This document shows, in pieces, positions 8,293 through 16,818 of a stretch of DNA of 47,787 bases. Made by a program: the position numbers and the translations under genes. The stretch is from Lachnospiraceae bacterium (GTDB taxonomy: Bacteria > Bacillota > Clostridia > Lachnospirales > Lachnospiraceae), in contig JAFRVD010000037.1 in the NCBI GenBank assembly GCA_017441825.1, forward strand, positions 1 to 47,787, read 5' to 3'. The notes beneath the pieces were generated by a model. That model worked only from the letters and a program-made list of their open reading frames with translations, made no database searches and was not told where the DNA came from. Positions within the stretch are counted from its first letter, which is position 1. Every line of letters begins with the position of its first letter.

Positions 8293-8306
8293 GTGGTTTC
8301 CTCCGT
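8235..8306. repeat. 72-bp direct repeat, copy 2 (within the chimeric remnant)
   Basis: Exact copy of 6963-7034. The upstream sequence from 8307 on is unlike that at 7035, so this was either a second isomerase copy with its own promoter or a short copied tract. Confidence 0.9.
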
Positions 8307-8399
8307 TCTCTTTACATAAGTCTATCTTCAGGCATTACGCCTGTTCGTATCTATGATTTATTATAGGTAATTCTGTCAAAAATAGCATTGATTAATTCA

Positions 8400-8440
8400 G
8401 TTAATTTCACTTAATTTTTAACTTAATTTTGCGTAAATCG
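8400..8440. promoter_or_regulatory. Candidate LacI-type operator cluster upstream of the regulator gene
   Basis: Three TTAATTT half-sites follow one another (from 8401, 8411 and 8423). The last forms a partial inverted repeat, TAATTT (8424-8429), five bases, AAATcg (8435-8440), just before the -35 box at 8442. The same half-site occurs at both promoters around 16655-16717. On the minus strand a TTGACA (8374-8379) lies beside it and could begin a promoter toward the MBL gene, though no well-spaced -10 follows. Autoregulation is inferred. Confidence 0.5.
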
Positions 8441-8441
8441 C

Positions 8442-8470
8442 TTGCTTTTCCGCTCCGGCTTTGGTATAAG
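8442..8470 (+). promoter_or_regulatory. Predicted promoter of the LacI-family regulator
   Basis: TTGCTT (8442-8447) and TATAAG (8465-8470) are spaced by 17 bases, directly downstream of the operator cluster. Confidence 0.55.
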
Positions 8471-8530
8471 GAAAGTAGTGAGTACCTGTCAGTGTTAAAT
8501 AACTGCAGCCTGTCTTTCCGGAGGTCATTT

Positions 8531-9547
8531 ATGTCAATAACCGCTAAAGAACTGGCTAAGATCCTGAACATCTCAGAGGCCGCCGTTTCTATGGCGCTCA
8601 ATAACAAGCCCGGAGTCAGTACGGCCAGAAAGAAAGAGATCCTTGCCGCTGCCGAAAAATACGGCTATGATTTTACCCGCGTAAACCAGAAGCACAACCT
8701 TGCAGGGTCGGTCTACTTCGTTATATACAAAAAGCACGGGACCGTCGTCACGGACACCCCGTTCTTCTCGGAGCTTTCGGGCGGCGTGGAAAACGCCTGC
8801 CGCGAACGTAATCTGAAGCTTCGTACCCGCTACATATACGAGGACGAAGACACTCCGAAAGAAATCGATGCCCTGCGGTATTCGGACTGCATCGGGATGA
8901 TCCTACTCGGAACGGAAATGACCCGGGAAGATTTCAACGCCTTCGCGGATCTGCCCTTCCCGCTGATTCTCTTGGACGCCTCCTTCCAGAACATCAACCG
9001 TGATACGGTCATGATCGACAATATACAAGCGGCATATCTCGCGACCAGCTACCTGATCTCTCATATCCGGACCCAGCCCGGATATCTGCGTTCTTCCTAC
9101 AGCATTGCCAATTTCGAAGAGCGCGCGGACGGATTTTATAAAGCCATCCGGGAATCGGGCATGTCCAGCGGAAAATCGCTTGTGCACCGCCTTACGCCTT
9201 CCATCGAAGGCGCTTATGAAGACATGAGGGCTATCCTGCAGGAGGGTCAGGTACCCGCCCGCGGATATTTTGCCGACAATGACCTGATCGCGGTAGGCGC
9301 GATGCGCGCGATCCTTGCCGCGGGATACCGTATCCCGCAGGACGTCGCAGTTATTGGCTTTGACAACATGCCCATCGGGAACTATACTTCTCCGACACTT
9401 ACGACCGTCAACGTCCCGAAGGCTTATATGGGCGCAACCGCCGTAAAACGCCTTGAGTCCCTCTTTACCGCCAAAAACTTTGTCCCGGTGCGCATCCAGG
9501 TCAGCGTGGCGCTCGTGAAGCGGAATTCCGTCCATATCCGGCAATAA
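8531..9547 (+). CDS. LacI-family transcriptional regulator
   Basis: A 338-residue repressor. Residues 1-50 form the LacI helix-turn-helix (ITAKELAKILNISEAAVSMAL with KPGVSTARKKEIL following), and the rest is a periplasmic-binding-protein-like sensor ending with the usual VIGFDNMPIG and LTTVNVP strands. I start at ATG 8531 because GGAGGT (8518-8523) is well placed and the HTH begins at once; an upstream in-frame ATG at 8429 would add 34 unrelated residues. The effector is probably a sugar or sugar phosphate from the surrounding pathway. Repeats of TTAATTT at its own promoter and at 16655-16717 are its likely sites. It is convergent with the DUF1593 gene and shares a terminator with it. Confidence 0.92.
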   Translation: MSITAKELAKILNISEAAVSMALNNKPGVSTARKKEILAAAEKYGYDFTRVNQKHNLAGSVYFVIYKKHGTVVTDTPFFSELSGGVENACRERNLKLRTRYIYEDEDTPKEIDALRYSDCIGMILLGTEMTREDFNAFADLPFPLILLDASFQNINRDTVMIDNIQAAYLATSYLISHIRTQPGYLRSSYSIANFEERADGFYKAIRESGMSSGKSLVHRLTPSIEGAYEDMRAILQEGQVPARGYFADNDLIAVGAMRAILAAGYRIPQDVAVIGFDNMPIGNYTSPTLTTVNVPKAYMGATAVKRLESLFTAKNFVPVRIQVSVALVKRNSVHIRQ

Positions 9548-9569
9548 GAAAGTCCTTACTCTCTGTGTC

Positions 9570-9605
9570 AGACGGGGACAGGTTCATGAAGAACTGTCCC
9601 CGTCT
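9570..9605. terminator. Bidirectional terminator between convergent genes
   Basis: Arms at 9570-9585 and 9591-9605 (AGACGGGGACAG / CTGTCCCCGTCT plus TTC/GAA with one bulge) lie between the regulator stop and the DUF1593 stop. CTTCTT follows on the plus strand. Confidence 0.75.
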
Positions 9606-9620
9606 CTTCTTATGGCTTTT

Positions 9621-11120
9621 TTACTGCACTTTCACAATAACATGTTGGTACCGTACCAGCCTGAAGTGTCCGTCTGCCTGCGCCTTGACGATCAGATGGA
9701 ACTCGTCCCCCGGCTCCGCGTTCTTCGGAACTGTAAATTCCGCGCAGTCGCCGCAGGAAGAAACGCTGACGAAGACACTGCCCGGCGCGCTGACTTCCGG
9801 ATAGATCCGACAGATCACCATCACCTTCGCGTCCTGGTCCGCGGCTTCCGCCAACGGGTGAATGACTACTCTTTCCCCGGGTGCAGCCGAAAGGTTCACG
9901 CCCTCCTCGATAGAAAGCTTCGGCGCGTGCTCCGCGTCCTCATATTTCTTTGCCGCACACCAGCTGACTCTTGCCGCGAAATCCCGCTGGATATCGCAGA
10001 CGTAGGGCCACATGGATTCAAGCTCCGTCGTGTTTCCGTCCCGGTCGGTATAAGCGTCCATCGAAACGTCCCAGACGTTCAGCGGCTCGCCTTTACTGTT
10101 GAACTGGTTCTCTACGCGGTGATAGCGTCCCGCGATCCCGCCCCAGGCGAAGTTCTCGAGCGTACGGAAGCCCCAGCAGGGGAACAGCAGGAAGAAGGTC
10201 GGGGAGTCGCCCTCAGAGAGGAAGTCATAGGGCACCGGTTTCGGAAGGCCCATCTTCGCGCCGAACCATTCATCGGCGATCTGGGGATTCGATCCGAACT
10301 GGCCTCTCGGGCCCTCGCCTTCATAGACTTTTCCGTCGAGCCAGGTGCAGTAGCCCAAAGCCAGCGCGCTCTTCCCGTTCAGGATCTCACGCTTCATGAA
10401 GTCCGCCCGGAGCGTGTCCTTCGACTCGCCTTCCGGCATGACAAACCAGGGATAGGCATAGCTCCGCATCTGGAGCGTCTTCACGAACTGCATGTCGGGC
10501 CAGTTTTCGGCAATATAGCTGCGGTAGGTTGGATCCTGCTCTCCGCAGGCCGTGACCACAACTTTCTTCATGATCTTCTCACGAAGCGCATCCCATCCTT
10601 CTGTTCCTTCATACTCATTCTGGATATCAAGAAGCGCTCTCGCCAGCGTGTTCGTGCCGCCCCAGACCTGGACGTACAGGGTCCTGGGGTCATCGTCCAG
10701 GATTTTCTCCCGGATGAGCTCCGAGCCTTCTGTAGGCTCTTCCATCTCACCTTCATAGCCAATATTGCCGATCTTTGTAATAGACCGAAGGTAATCCGGC
10801 GTGGGATACCCTTCCGCATGCTTCACAAGATCCGGATAGTCTTTCTCATAGTCATCGATCTCATCCCACATCCACTGTGTTCCGGTCCAACGGTAAGACT
10901 GGTCGTAAGGGCCTGAGACCTCTCCTTCGAACTCAAATTCACTGCGGATCACGTTATCCTTAGTCGCGCCGGGCACGCCGATCCAGTGGAATTTGCTGGA
11001 GCTCTGCACAATGCCCTGAAGCTCGACCTCGTTCGCGTACAGCAGAAAGTGCCGGAGAGAGTTCTGGTCGTCCACCTCAGCGTCCTGGGTGATGATAGTA
11101 CGCAATTTCAGTTCGTTCAT
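9621..11120 (-). CDS. DUF1593 protein (nucleoside-hydrolase-like domain plus Ig-like domain)
   Basis: A 499-residue protein of the Sde182/DUF1593 type. The N-terminal domain begins LRTIITQDAEVDDQNSLRHF, where DAEVDD corresponds to the Asp-rich calcium site of nucleoside hydrolases, and LYANEVELQGIV follows as in the family. VQVWGGTNTLARAL near residue 151 is another family block. The last 90 or so residues look like a beta-sandwich. No signal peptide is visible, so it acts inside the cell. The biochemical activity of the family is poorly known; hydrolysis of a furanosyl glycoside is a reasonable guess. It follows the DUF4038 glycosidase gene by 53 bases, and an AGGAAAGGA site precedes the ATG. 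A paralogue is at 17855-19348. Confidence 0.8.
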   Translation of the reverse strand: MNELKLRTIITQDAEVDDQNSLRHFLLYANEVELQGIVQSSSKFHWIGVPGATKDNVIRSEFEFEGEVSGPYDQSYRWTGTQWMWDEIDDYEKDYPDLVKHAEGYPTPDYLRSITKIGNIGYEGEMEEPTEGSELIREKILDDDPRTLYVQVWGGTNTLARALLDIQNEYEGTEGWDALREKIMKKVVVTACGEQDPTYRSYIAENWPDMQFVKTLQMRSYAYPWFVMPEGESKDTLRADFMKREILNGKSALALGYCTWLDGKVYEGEGPRGQFGSNPQIADEWFGAKMGLPKPVPYDFLSEGDSPTFFLLFPCWGFRTLENFAWGGIAGRYHRVENQFNSKGEPLNVWDVSMDAYTDRDGNTTELESMWPYVCDIQRDFAARVSWCAAKKYEDAEHAPKLSIEEGVNLSAAPGERVVIHPLAEAADQDAKVMVICRIYPEVSAPGSVFVSVSSCGDCAEFTVPKNAEPGDEFHLIVKAQADGHFRLVRYQHVIVKVQ

Positions 11121-11173
11121 TTGCTTTTTCCTTTCCTGACAATGGAGTCCAGATAATCAGACTGCTGCCTTTA

Positions 11174-12682
11174 TTATGACACTCTCCGGAGTCGCACAGC
11201 CATGTACTCCTTACCGGGCAGGTCGATCCGGAAGTTTCCGCTGAATTCGCCGACCTTTGTCACCGTCATTTCCCAGGTATCGATCACTTCCGCTTCGTAG
11301 GTCTTATTCGGATTCGTGCGGTAGACCACATACTTCGGGCGGTTTAGCCCGTAGTAATAAAGGAAATAATCCTCTTCTTCATCGATCAGCCGCTCAGGAA
11401 CGACCACGCCTCTCGGGAAGGGACCGGTAAGCGGCATCAGGCCGTTTCCGGGAGTTTCTTCCAGGATCTTTTTCATGAAGCGAATCCTCTCAGGGCTTGT
11501 ACCCTTCAGTTCTCCGCCGTGGGACCACCAGATAATATCGTCCGGGTCCTCGTAGCATTCGCCGTGGCCTGGGTAGCAGCCGTGAATCATGGCTTCCCAG
11601 AAGCGGCGGGTCAGCTCTTCGCCGGAAATATTGCCGAAGTTTTCTGTCACGTCGCCCTCATACTGGATCTCGTCGAATACCACCGGCTTGCCGTAGCGGG
11701 TCCTGAGCTCCGCGCCAGATTCGACCGACCTCCCGGGGCCCATCTGCTGGAAGGACACATGGGTGACCCAGGGACGGCTGTGGTCATAGACGTAGCGGCA
11801 GTTGTGGATGGAACGCAGATGCTTATAGGGATCGTTTTTCACGATAAAATCGGCAATTCCTTCCCAGTCACGGATCGTTTTGGTCGGAAGGAGGTCGAAT
11901 TCATTCGCGAGAGACCACCAGACGTTGTGATAAGCCGAATAGCGCGCCAGCACATAGTTCAGGTAATAGAGGTCCTGTTCATGGCTCATGCACGAGAAGC
12001 CCCACCGGTCATAGGGATGGAACAGGATGATGTCCGCTTCGATCCCGAGTTTTCCGAGCTTTTCAATGCACCCTTCGATATGGCGGAAATGCTCCGGATT
12101 GAAGGTGTCAAAATCCCACTCGTTTCCGGGAAGTACACCGCGGTACTGGAAATAGTTGTCCACATTCACGTAAGAAGCGTCACAGGGCGTTCCGACATAG
12201 GGATAGGACCTGGGCTCCCTGAAATTGTGGCAGTAGTGCTTCGGGAAGATGCAGAAGCGGATCTTGTTGAAATAGCCTTTTTCAAGCTCAGCAAAGGTTT
12301 TTGCGATAATATCGTCGCTCATCAGGTTCCAGACGTAGCAGGTGGTGCCGACCGAATAATGCGGCGTTCCGTCATCATACGCAAAATGGAAATTATTCGC
12401 GACGCGGACCGGGCCATGATTATCAGGGTCAGCCGGGCCGACTTCATACGTATATTCAGCCGTTTCGCCAAAGCTCGTCTCTATCGTACAGCTGTATTCC
12501 CCCTCAAATGAAGGCATAAAACGCACTATATAGACTCCGCCGCCATCGTAAAAACCATTGACAGTGATTTTTTCCTGCGCTCCAGTAAACGTTCCGCGGA
12601 TCCACTGCTCACGGAACGGATTTCCTTCAGAAGGTCCCTGAATCATTATTTCTATTATATCATATTTTTTCGTAATGTTCAT
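11174..12682 (-). CDS. DUF5060/DUF4038/DUF5605 glycoside hydrolase (apiosidase-like class)
   Basis: A 502-residue protein. Residues 1-90 fit DUF5060, a beta domain (NPFREQW, GFYDGGGVYIVRF). The middle is a TIM-barrel of the DUF4038 class, the class that includes the GH140 apiosidases; WWSLANEFDLL supplies a likely acid/base Glu and PVVFDEIQYEG a likely nucleophile Glu. The C-terminal beta domain matches DUF5605. No signal peptide is seen, so it would hydrolyse imported oligosaccharides. I use ATG 12682 with GGGAG seven bases upstream; a start at 12721 would add 13 residues crossing the hairpin. It lies downstream of the importer-1 permeases. Whether it releases apiose or another sugar is not shown by sequence. 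Confidence 0.75.
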   Translation of the reverse strand: MNITKKYDIIEIMIQGPSEGNPFREQWIRGTFTGAQEKITVNGFYDGGGVYIVRFMPSFEGEYSCTIETSFGETAEYTYEVGPADPDNHGPVRVANNFHFAYDDGTPHYSVGTTCYVWNLMSDDIIAKTFAELEKGYFNKIRFCIFPKHYCHNFREPRSYPYVGTPCDASYVNVDNYFQYRGVLPGNEWDFDTFNPEHFRHIEGCIEKLGKLGIEADIILFHPYDRWGFSCMSHEQDLYYLNYVLARYSAYHNVWWSLANEFDLLPTKTIRDWEGIADFIVKNDPYKHLRSIHNCRYVYDHSRPWVTHVSFQQMGPGRSVESGAELRTRYGKPVVFDEIQYEGDVTENFGNISGEELTRRFWEAMIHGCYPGHGECYEDPDDIIWWSHGGELKGTSPERIRFMKKILEETPGNGLMPLTGPFPRGVVVPERLIDEEEDYFLYYYGLNRPKYVVYRTNPNKTYEAEVIDTWEMTVTKVGEFSGNFRIDLPGKEYMAVRLRRVS

Positions 12683-12712
12683 GTGAGTCTCCCAAAAAGT
12701 CTTTTTTCTAAA

Positions 12713-12745
12713 TGACCCCAAAACCTGTCAAAGGCTTCGGGGTCA
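12713..12745. terminator. Hairpin between the importer permease and glycosidase genes
   Basis: TGACCCC (12713-12719) pairs with GGGGTCA (12739-12745), with partial inner pairing. The minus-strand T-tract is poor (TTTAGAAAAAAG), so partial termination or mRNA processing between the importer and hydrolase genes is more likely than a full stop. Confidence 0.45.
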
Positions 12746-12758
12746 GTTTTTCTTTTCC

Positions 12759-13679
12759 TCAGCCTTTAACGCTTCCTAAAGTGATGCCGCTTACGAAGTA
12801 TTTCTGCAGGAACGGATAAACCATCAGGATCGGGATCGCGCCGATGACCATCTGGGCCGCTTTAAGAGATTTCTGGTTCATCTGAGCCAGACGAATACGC
12901 TCTTCCATCGTCAGGGACTGGAAATCAAAGTTGAAGATGATCGTCCGAAGGTAAGTCTGCAGCGGATATTTTTCCGACTGCATATAGATCATTCCGTCGA
13001 ACCAGGCGTTCCAGTTGTTGACACGAGTGAACAACGCGACAGTTGCAAGTACCGGTTTGGAAATCGGCACGAAAATCTGGAACAGCGTCCTGAGATGGCC
13101 TGCGCCGTCGATTCTGGCCGCATCCTCAAGGCCGTCCGGAATGTTCCGGAAGAAACTCAGAAGAAGCAGCATGTTGAAGACGTTTACGCAGGTCGGAAGA
13201 ACCAGCGCCCAGATCGAATTCTTCAGTCCGAGGCCTGTGACCAGGAGGTATGTAGGGATCATACCGCCGTTGAAAAGCATCGTGAGGAAGAAGAACCAGA
13301 CGTAGAACGTCCTCGCACGGAACACGAGATTGCTCTTGGAGAGCGGGTAGGCTGCAAGACACATTACGACCATGCTGATCGGAAGCGTCAGGCAGACACG
13401 GAGCACCGTGTAACCGAGAGATTTCCAGAAAGGCCCGCGCTCCAGCACGTATTTGAAAGCTTCCAGACTGAAATCGACCGGAAGGAAATACACGCTCTTG
13501 GCATTGACCGCGTCATTGGAACTGAAAGAAATACAGATCTCATACCAGAACGGGTACAGGCACAGAAGCCCAAGGAGGGTCAGGAAGATAATATTAAATA
13601 CATTGAAGGTTTTCGCCGCGGGAGATTTGATCTGCCTTGAAGAACCGACGCCGTCATCGTCACGCACTTTTCTTGCCAT
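12759..13679 (-). CDS. Sugar ABC transporter permease, LplC/MalG type (importer 1)
   Basis: A 306-residue membrane protein with six predicted helices. The EAA loop that contacts the ATPase reads EDAARIDGAGHLRTLFQIFVP near residue 200, and the C-terminus SGITLGSVKG is typical of LplC proteins. AAAGGAGGG precedes the ATG. It lies 17 bases after the partner permease and belongs to the CUT1-type importer with the lipoprotein at 14730. No ATPase gene is in the cluster, so a shared MsmK-like ATPase elsewhere must energise it. By context it imports an oligosaccharide for the DUF4038 and DUF1593 enzymes encoded next. Confidence 0.92.
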   Translation of the reverse strand: MARKVRDDDGVGSSRQIKSPAAKTFNVFNIIFLTLLGLLCLYPFWYEICISFSSNDAVNAKSVYFLPVDFSLEAFKYVLERGPFWKSLGYTVLRVCLTLPISMVVMCLAAYPLSKSNLVFRARTFYVWFFFLTMLFNGGMIPTYLLVTGLGLKNSIWALVLPTCVNVFNMLLLLSFFRNIPDGLEDAARIDGAGHLRTLFQIFVPISKPVLATVALFTRVNNWNAWFDGMIYMQSEKYPLQTYLRTIIFNFDFQSLTMEERIRLAQMNQKSLKAAQMVIGAIPILMVYPFLQKYFVSGITLGSVKG

Positions 13680-13696
13680 GATACTACCCTCCTTTC

Positions 13697-14620
13697 TCAG
13701 AATACCGTATAGTCAAACTTCTTCCAAGCGATCAGGTACGCGGAAGAAATCAGTACCAGCGATATGATGGATTTTAACAGGCCTACGGCTGTGGACGGAC
13801 CGAATTTGGCGCCTTGGAGACCCAGTCGGTATACGAGCGTATCGATAATATCGCCGGTGTCATACACCGCTGCGGAGTACAGGTTGAAGACCTGGTCAAA
13901 GCCGGCGTTTAAGATATTGCCCATGCTGAGGATCGTCAGCAGGATGATGATCGTAGACATTCCGGGAAGCGTGATGTGCCACACCTGCTTCCATCTGCCT
14001 GCGCCGTCGATTGAGGCGGCTTCATACAGGGACGGATCGATTCCCGTTATGGTCGCGAGATACACGATGCTGTTGTAGCCGAAGGATTTCCAGATATCGG
14101 TCACAACAAGCGTTCCCCTAAAGTATTTGTTGTCTCCAAGGAAATAGATCGGCTTCACACCGAACAGACCGAGGAAGCTGTTGACAACACCGTCCGTGGG
14201 AGACAGGATGTCGGTAAAGACACCTGCAAGAATGATCCAGGAGATGAAATGCGGGAAGTAGATCATCGTCTGGACGCTCTTTTTCACTCCCTTGGAGGAA
14301 CACTCATTCAGAAGAAGTGCTGTTGTGATTGCGGCTAACGTCCCGAAGATGATCTTCAGAACAGCGATGATCAGCGTATTTCCGAATACCCTCCAGATAG
14401 AAGGAAGTGTAAAGATGTAGGTGAAGTTTCCTAATCCGATCCATTTCTGACCGCCGAAAATACCTTTCGCGGCGTTAAAATTCTGGAAAGCGATGACAAG
14501 GCCGTACATCGGAATATACGCAAAGACGAGCACCAGGATCACTGCCGGCAAAAGCATCAGATGAAGCGGGATATTGCGTTTAAACTGTTTCCAGCCGCTT
14601 TTTTTTGATTTGTTCTTCAT
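13697..14620 (-). CDS. Sugar ABC transporter permease, LplB type (importer 1)
   Basis: A 307-residue membrane protein with six helices, the EAA loop YEAASIDGAGRWKQVWHITLP near residue 205, and an N-terminal MLLPAVILVLVFAYIPMYG segment typical of LplB. I use ATG 14620, about ten bases after AAAGGTGAG; an in-frame GTG at 14635 is possible but overlaps that site. It pairs with the LplC-type permease 17 bases downstream. A strong hairpin separates it from the more upstream binding-protein gene, as is common where the binding protein is made in excess. Confidence 0.92.
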   Translation of the reverse strand: MKNKSKKSGWKQFKRNIPLHLMLLPAVILVLVFAYIPMYGLVIAFQNFNAAKGIFGGQKWIGLGNFTYIFTLPSIWRVFGNTLIIAVLKIIFGTLAAITTALLLNECSSKGVKKSVQTMIYFPHFISWIILAGVFTDILSPTDGVVNSFLGLFGVKPIYFLGDNKYFRGTLVVTDIWKSFGYNSIVYLATITGIDPSLYEAASIDGAGRWKQVWHITLPGMSTIIILLTILSMGNILNAGFDQVFNLYSAAVYDTGDIIDTLVYRLGLQGAKFGPSTAVGLLKSIISLVLISSAYLIAWKKFDYTVF

Positions 14621-14649
14621 TTTCAAGCATCTCACCTTTCAGAAAAGAA

Positions 14650-14685
14650 TCTGCCGCATGCAGCACGCGGGCTGCATGCGGCAGA
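14650..14685 (-). terminator. Strong intercistronic hairpin between binding-protein and permease genes
   Basis: Perfect 15-bp arms (14650-14664 and 14671-14685) with a six-base loop are followed on the minus strand by ATTCTTTTCT. This fits a leaky terminator or 3' stabiliser that gives more lipoprotein than permease. Confidence 0.75.
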
Positions 14686-14729
14686 CAAGTCTGTTTTCCC
14701 TTTATCGATCGGTTCAGGAAGCTGGCCGA

Positions 14730-16511
14730 TTATTTCGTGAAGTCTGCATAGATCTCATTGTATTCTTCAGAGATCACTGCACCGCCTGCTTCGTTGAACT
14801 TTTGGACCATCTCGGCAAAGCCCTCATCCAGGTCGAGTTCGCCGGTAACGATCTTGATCTCATAGTTGTCCAGGATCTCAACAAGAGAGCCCCAGCGGTC
14901 GGTGTAGGTCTGTGTCGGAATGAAAAGGTATTCATTCCAAAGGATATTCTGCGGATAGGTCTCGTCTACGTAGCAGAAGCAGGAGTCGATCGGTCCAAAC
15001 ATGTACTGGTATGCGGAAAGGCCGGCCTTGATGTAGTTCCAGTAAGAGGTACCGGGCTCATAAAGCTTGGATTCGTCAACTTCCTGGGTCTCCTTATTGG
15101 TCGCCTTGGAAAGGATCCAGTAGGGGTCAAGGTCAACCGTCGCGGACAGAACATGGATTGGAGAAGCATTCCACTCGCCGGAGTTCAGATCGCAGGCGAA
15201 GAAGTTTGCGAAATCATTGTTTTCACCGAACAGCTTCTCAACATAAGCGTTCAGAGTCTGAATAACCGCTTCCGGATGCTCGCAGTTCGCGTTGATGCAG
15301 TACCAGCCGTCGTTCGTGTTGTTGCCGGGGATAATCACGGTATCGACCGTTCCCTTCGGCAGCGGGATCTCGATCCAGTCGGCTTCTCCTTCAGAGCCCA
15401 TCCCGTAGTTCTGGGTCTTGAAGCCGAAGTTCTGAAGCTGGAAGCCGTACCAGTGCGGGCCGTAGAACAGGCCGCACTTTTCAGTTGCAACATAGTTTGC
15501 AAGTGCGTCATAGGTGCCCATGGAGATGGACTCCTGAGGAATCAGGCCTTCCGCGTACATGTCGCGGAGCCATTCAAAGCCGCCTTTCATGTTATCCTGA
15601 ATTTCAGCATAAGCGATCGTGCCGTCTTCCTGCTTGTTCCACTGGTTTCTTCTGGAATTCTGCTGTCCACCGAATGCCCAGAAAACACCTTCCATTTCAG
15701 ACATGAAGTCTTTGCTGAAGCACAGTCCGATGTTGCCGTCAGCCAGCTCCTTGAAAGCCTTAGCGACTTCCTTGACCTCGTCCATGGTGGACGGAACGTC
15801 CATGCCGACCTTCTCCAGCCAGTCTCTGCGAATCCAGCAGTGGTTGTAGGTGTTGGTGGAAGGCATCTTGACGGGAAGCGCATAGAATTCGCCGTCCACA
15901 ATGCCGGTTCCGTAAATCGCAGTTCCTTCTTCTTCCATAATGCGTCCGAGTGTCTCATTGACGTTGTCCTGCCAAAGCTCGGTCAGCGGAAGGATCGCGC
16001 CTGCTTCTGCAAGCTGGCGAATCATATTCTGGTCCGATACATAGAAGACGTCGGCGAGAGCGCCCTCAGACATGGAAAGCGTCAACTTCTGGTTGTAGTC
16101 TGCGGAGTTTGATTCGCACCAGCCAAATACCCACTCGATGTTCATGTCGTCTCTGAAGTACTGGATCCAGCGGCCGTTTTCCACAGGCTCGCCGGCAGCT
16201 CTCATCGCCTCAAAGGTATCCGAGTCCAGGTCGTGGGTGTTGTTGACGGTCAACGTGATCGGCTCGTCATACTTCTTGAATTCACCGGCTTTGTACTTGT
16301 ACTCTTTCACGCCGTTCTGGTACAGATCGATCGCCGTCTGGTAATTGCCGCCGGCAGGCTCCGTTTCGCCGCCTTCTTCAGCTTCTGCTTCAGCTTCCTG
16401 AGCTTCCGCCTCTTTCGTTCCTTCGTCAGCAGTGCTTTCTCCGCTGCCCGAGCATGCTGCAAGGCTCAGTACCAACACTGCAGCCAGCAGAATTGCTAAA
16501 AGCTTCTTCAT
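14730..16511 (-). CDS. Sugar ABC transporter substrate-binding lipoprotein (importer 1)
   Basis: A 593-residue extracellular binding protein. The signal peptide MKKLLAILLAAVLVLSLAAC carries the lipobox LAAC with the modified Cys at residue 20. A low-complexity acidic linker (Glu/Ala-rich, about 22-52) follows, then a large two-lobed binding domain. The length is typical of the large LplA/LipO-like proteins that bind oligosaccharides for CUT1 importers. TTAAGGAGG precedes the ATG. It heads the importer-1 operon behind a promoter whose -35 box overlaps a TTAATTT/AAATTA operator, so it is probably repressed by the LacI protein at 8531. It is divergent from the nucleoside hydrolase gene. Confidence 0.92.
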   Translation of the reverse strand: MKKLLAILLAAVLVLSLAACSGSGESTADEGTKEAEAQEAEAEAEEGGETEPAGGNYQTAIDLYQNGVKEYKYKAGEFKKYDEPITLTVNNTHDLDSDTFEAMRAAGEPVENGRWIQYFRDDMNIEWVFGWCESNSADYNQKLTLSMSEGALADVFYVSDQNMIRQLAEAGAILPLTELWQDNVNETLGRIMEEEGTAIYGTGIVDGEFYALPVKMPSTNTYNHCWIRRDWLEKVGMDVPSTMDEVKEVAKAFKELADGNIGLCFSKDFMSEMEGVFWAFGGQQNSRRNQWNKQEDGTIAYAEIQDNMKGGFEWLRDMYAEGLIPQESISMGTYDALANYVATEKCGLFYGPHWYGFQLQNFGFKTQNYGMGSEGEADWIEIPLPKGTVDTVIIPGNNTNDGWYCINANCEHPEAVIQTLNAYVEKLFGENNDFANFFACDLNSGEWNASPIHVLSATVDLDPYWILSKATNKETQEVDESKLYEPGTSYWNYIKAGLSAYQYMFGPIDSCFCYVDETYPQNILWNEYLFIPTQTYTDRWGSLVEILDNYEIKIVTGELDLDEGFAEMVQKFNEAGGAVISEEYNEIYADFTK

Positions 16512-16635
16512 TCCTTTTTCCTCCTTAAATGGTTAATTGGTTTTTTGCCTGTTCACACTGTCGTTCTGATAGAAACTGCACAACTCCTGATCTTGAGGAG
16601 CAGTGTTTTTGTGCATTTCTCTGTTTGGTGGGTGT

Positions 16636-16665
16636 ATGATAGCATCCTCATAAACTTAATTTCAA
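16636..16665 (-). promoter_or_regulatory. Predicted promoter of the importer-1 operon
   Basis: On the minus strand TTGAAA (16660-16665) and TATCAT (16636-16641) are 18 bases apart. A leader of roughly 115 bases follows with a hairpin at 16574-16602 (CTCCT/AGGAG core). I see no riboswitch in it. The operator at 16655-16677 covers the -35 box. Confidence 0.55.
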
Positions 16666-16677
16666 CGTTAAATTAAG
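16655..16677. promoter_or_regulatory. Candidate operator 1 (inverted repeat)
   Basis: CTTAATTT and AAATTAAG form perfect 8-base arms around CAACGTT. It overlaps the -35 box of importer 1. The arms match those at 16701-16717 and the LacI promoter. Confidence 0.55.
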
Positions 16678-16700
16678 TTAAGCTTACTAAATGTGTCACT

Positions 16701-16717
16701 TAATTTCGACTAAATTA
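16701..16717. promoter_or_regulatory. Candidate operator 2 (inverted repeat)
   Basis: TAATTT (16701-16706), CGACT, AAATTA (16712-16717). It abuts the -35 box of the nucleoside hydrolase promoter, almost the same geometry as the site at 8424-8440. Confidence 0.55.
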
Positions 16718-16747
16718 TTGACAAACTGCGAATGACCTTAATAAGAT
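16718..16747 (+). promoter_or_regulatory. Predicted promoter of the nucleoside hydrolase gene
   Basis: A consensus TTGACA (16718-16723) is followed after 18 bases by TAAGAT (16742-16747). Confidence 0.6.
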
Positions 16748-16818
16748 GGGACTGCCTGAACACACTCCTGTCGTTGATCAGTGAATTAAGAGCATATCAA
16801 TTTATAAGGAGGTTTCCC

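Noticed and set aside
8307-8400. A minus-strand promoter from TTGACA (8374-8379) with TATAAT close by
   Set aside because: The TATAAT is only eight bases after TTGACA, too close for one promoter, and other -10 choices are poor. It is noted only in the operator entry.
9612-10916. A 434-codon open frame opposite the first DUF1593 gene
   Set aside because: It mirrors a conserved gene and lacks a ribosome site or motif.
14574-16112. A 512-codon open frame opposite the importer-1 binding-protein gene
   Set aside because: No family motif and no ribosome site; the minus strand holds a clear lipoprotein with signal peptide.
16512-16635. Possible riboswitch in the leader of importer 1
   Set aside because: Only one short hairpin (16574-16602) is visible, with no conserved riboswitch core and no terminator before the start codon.
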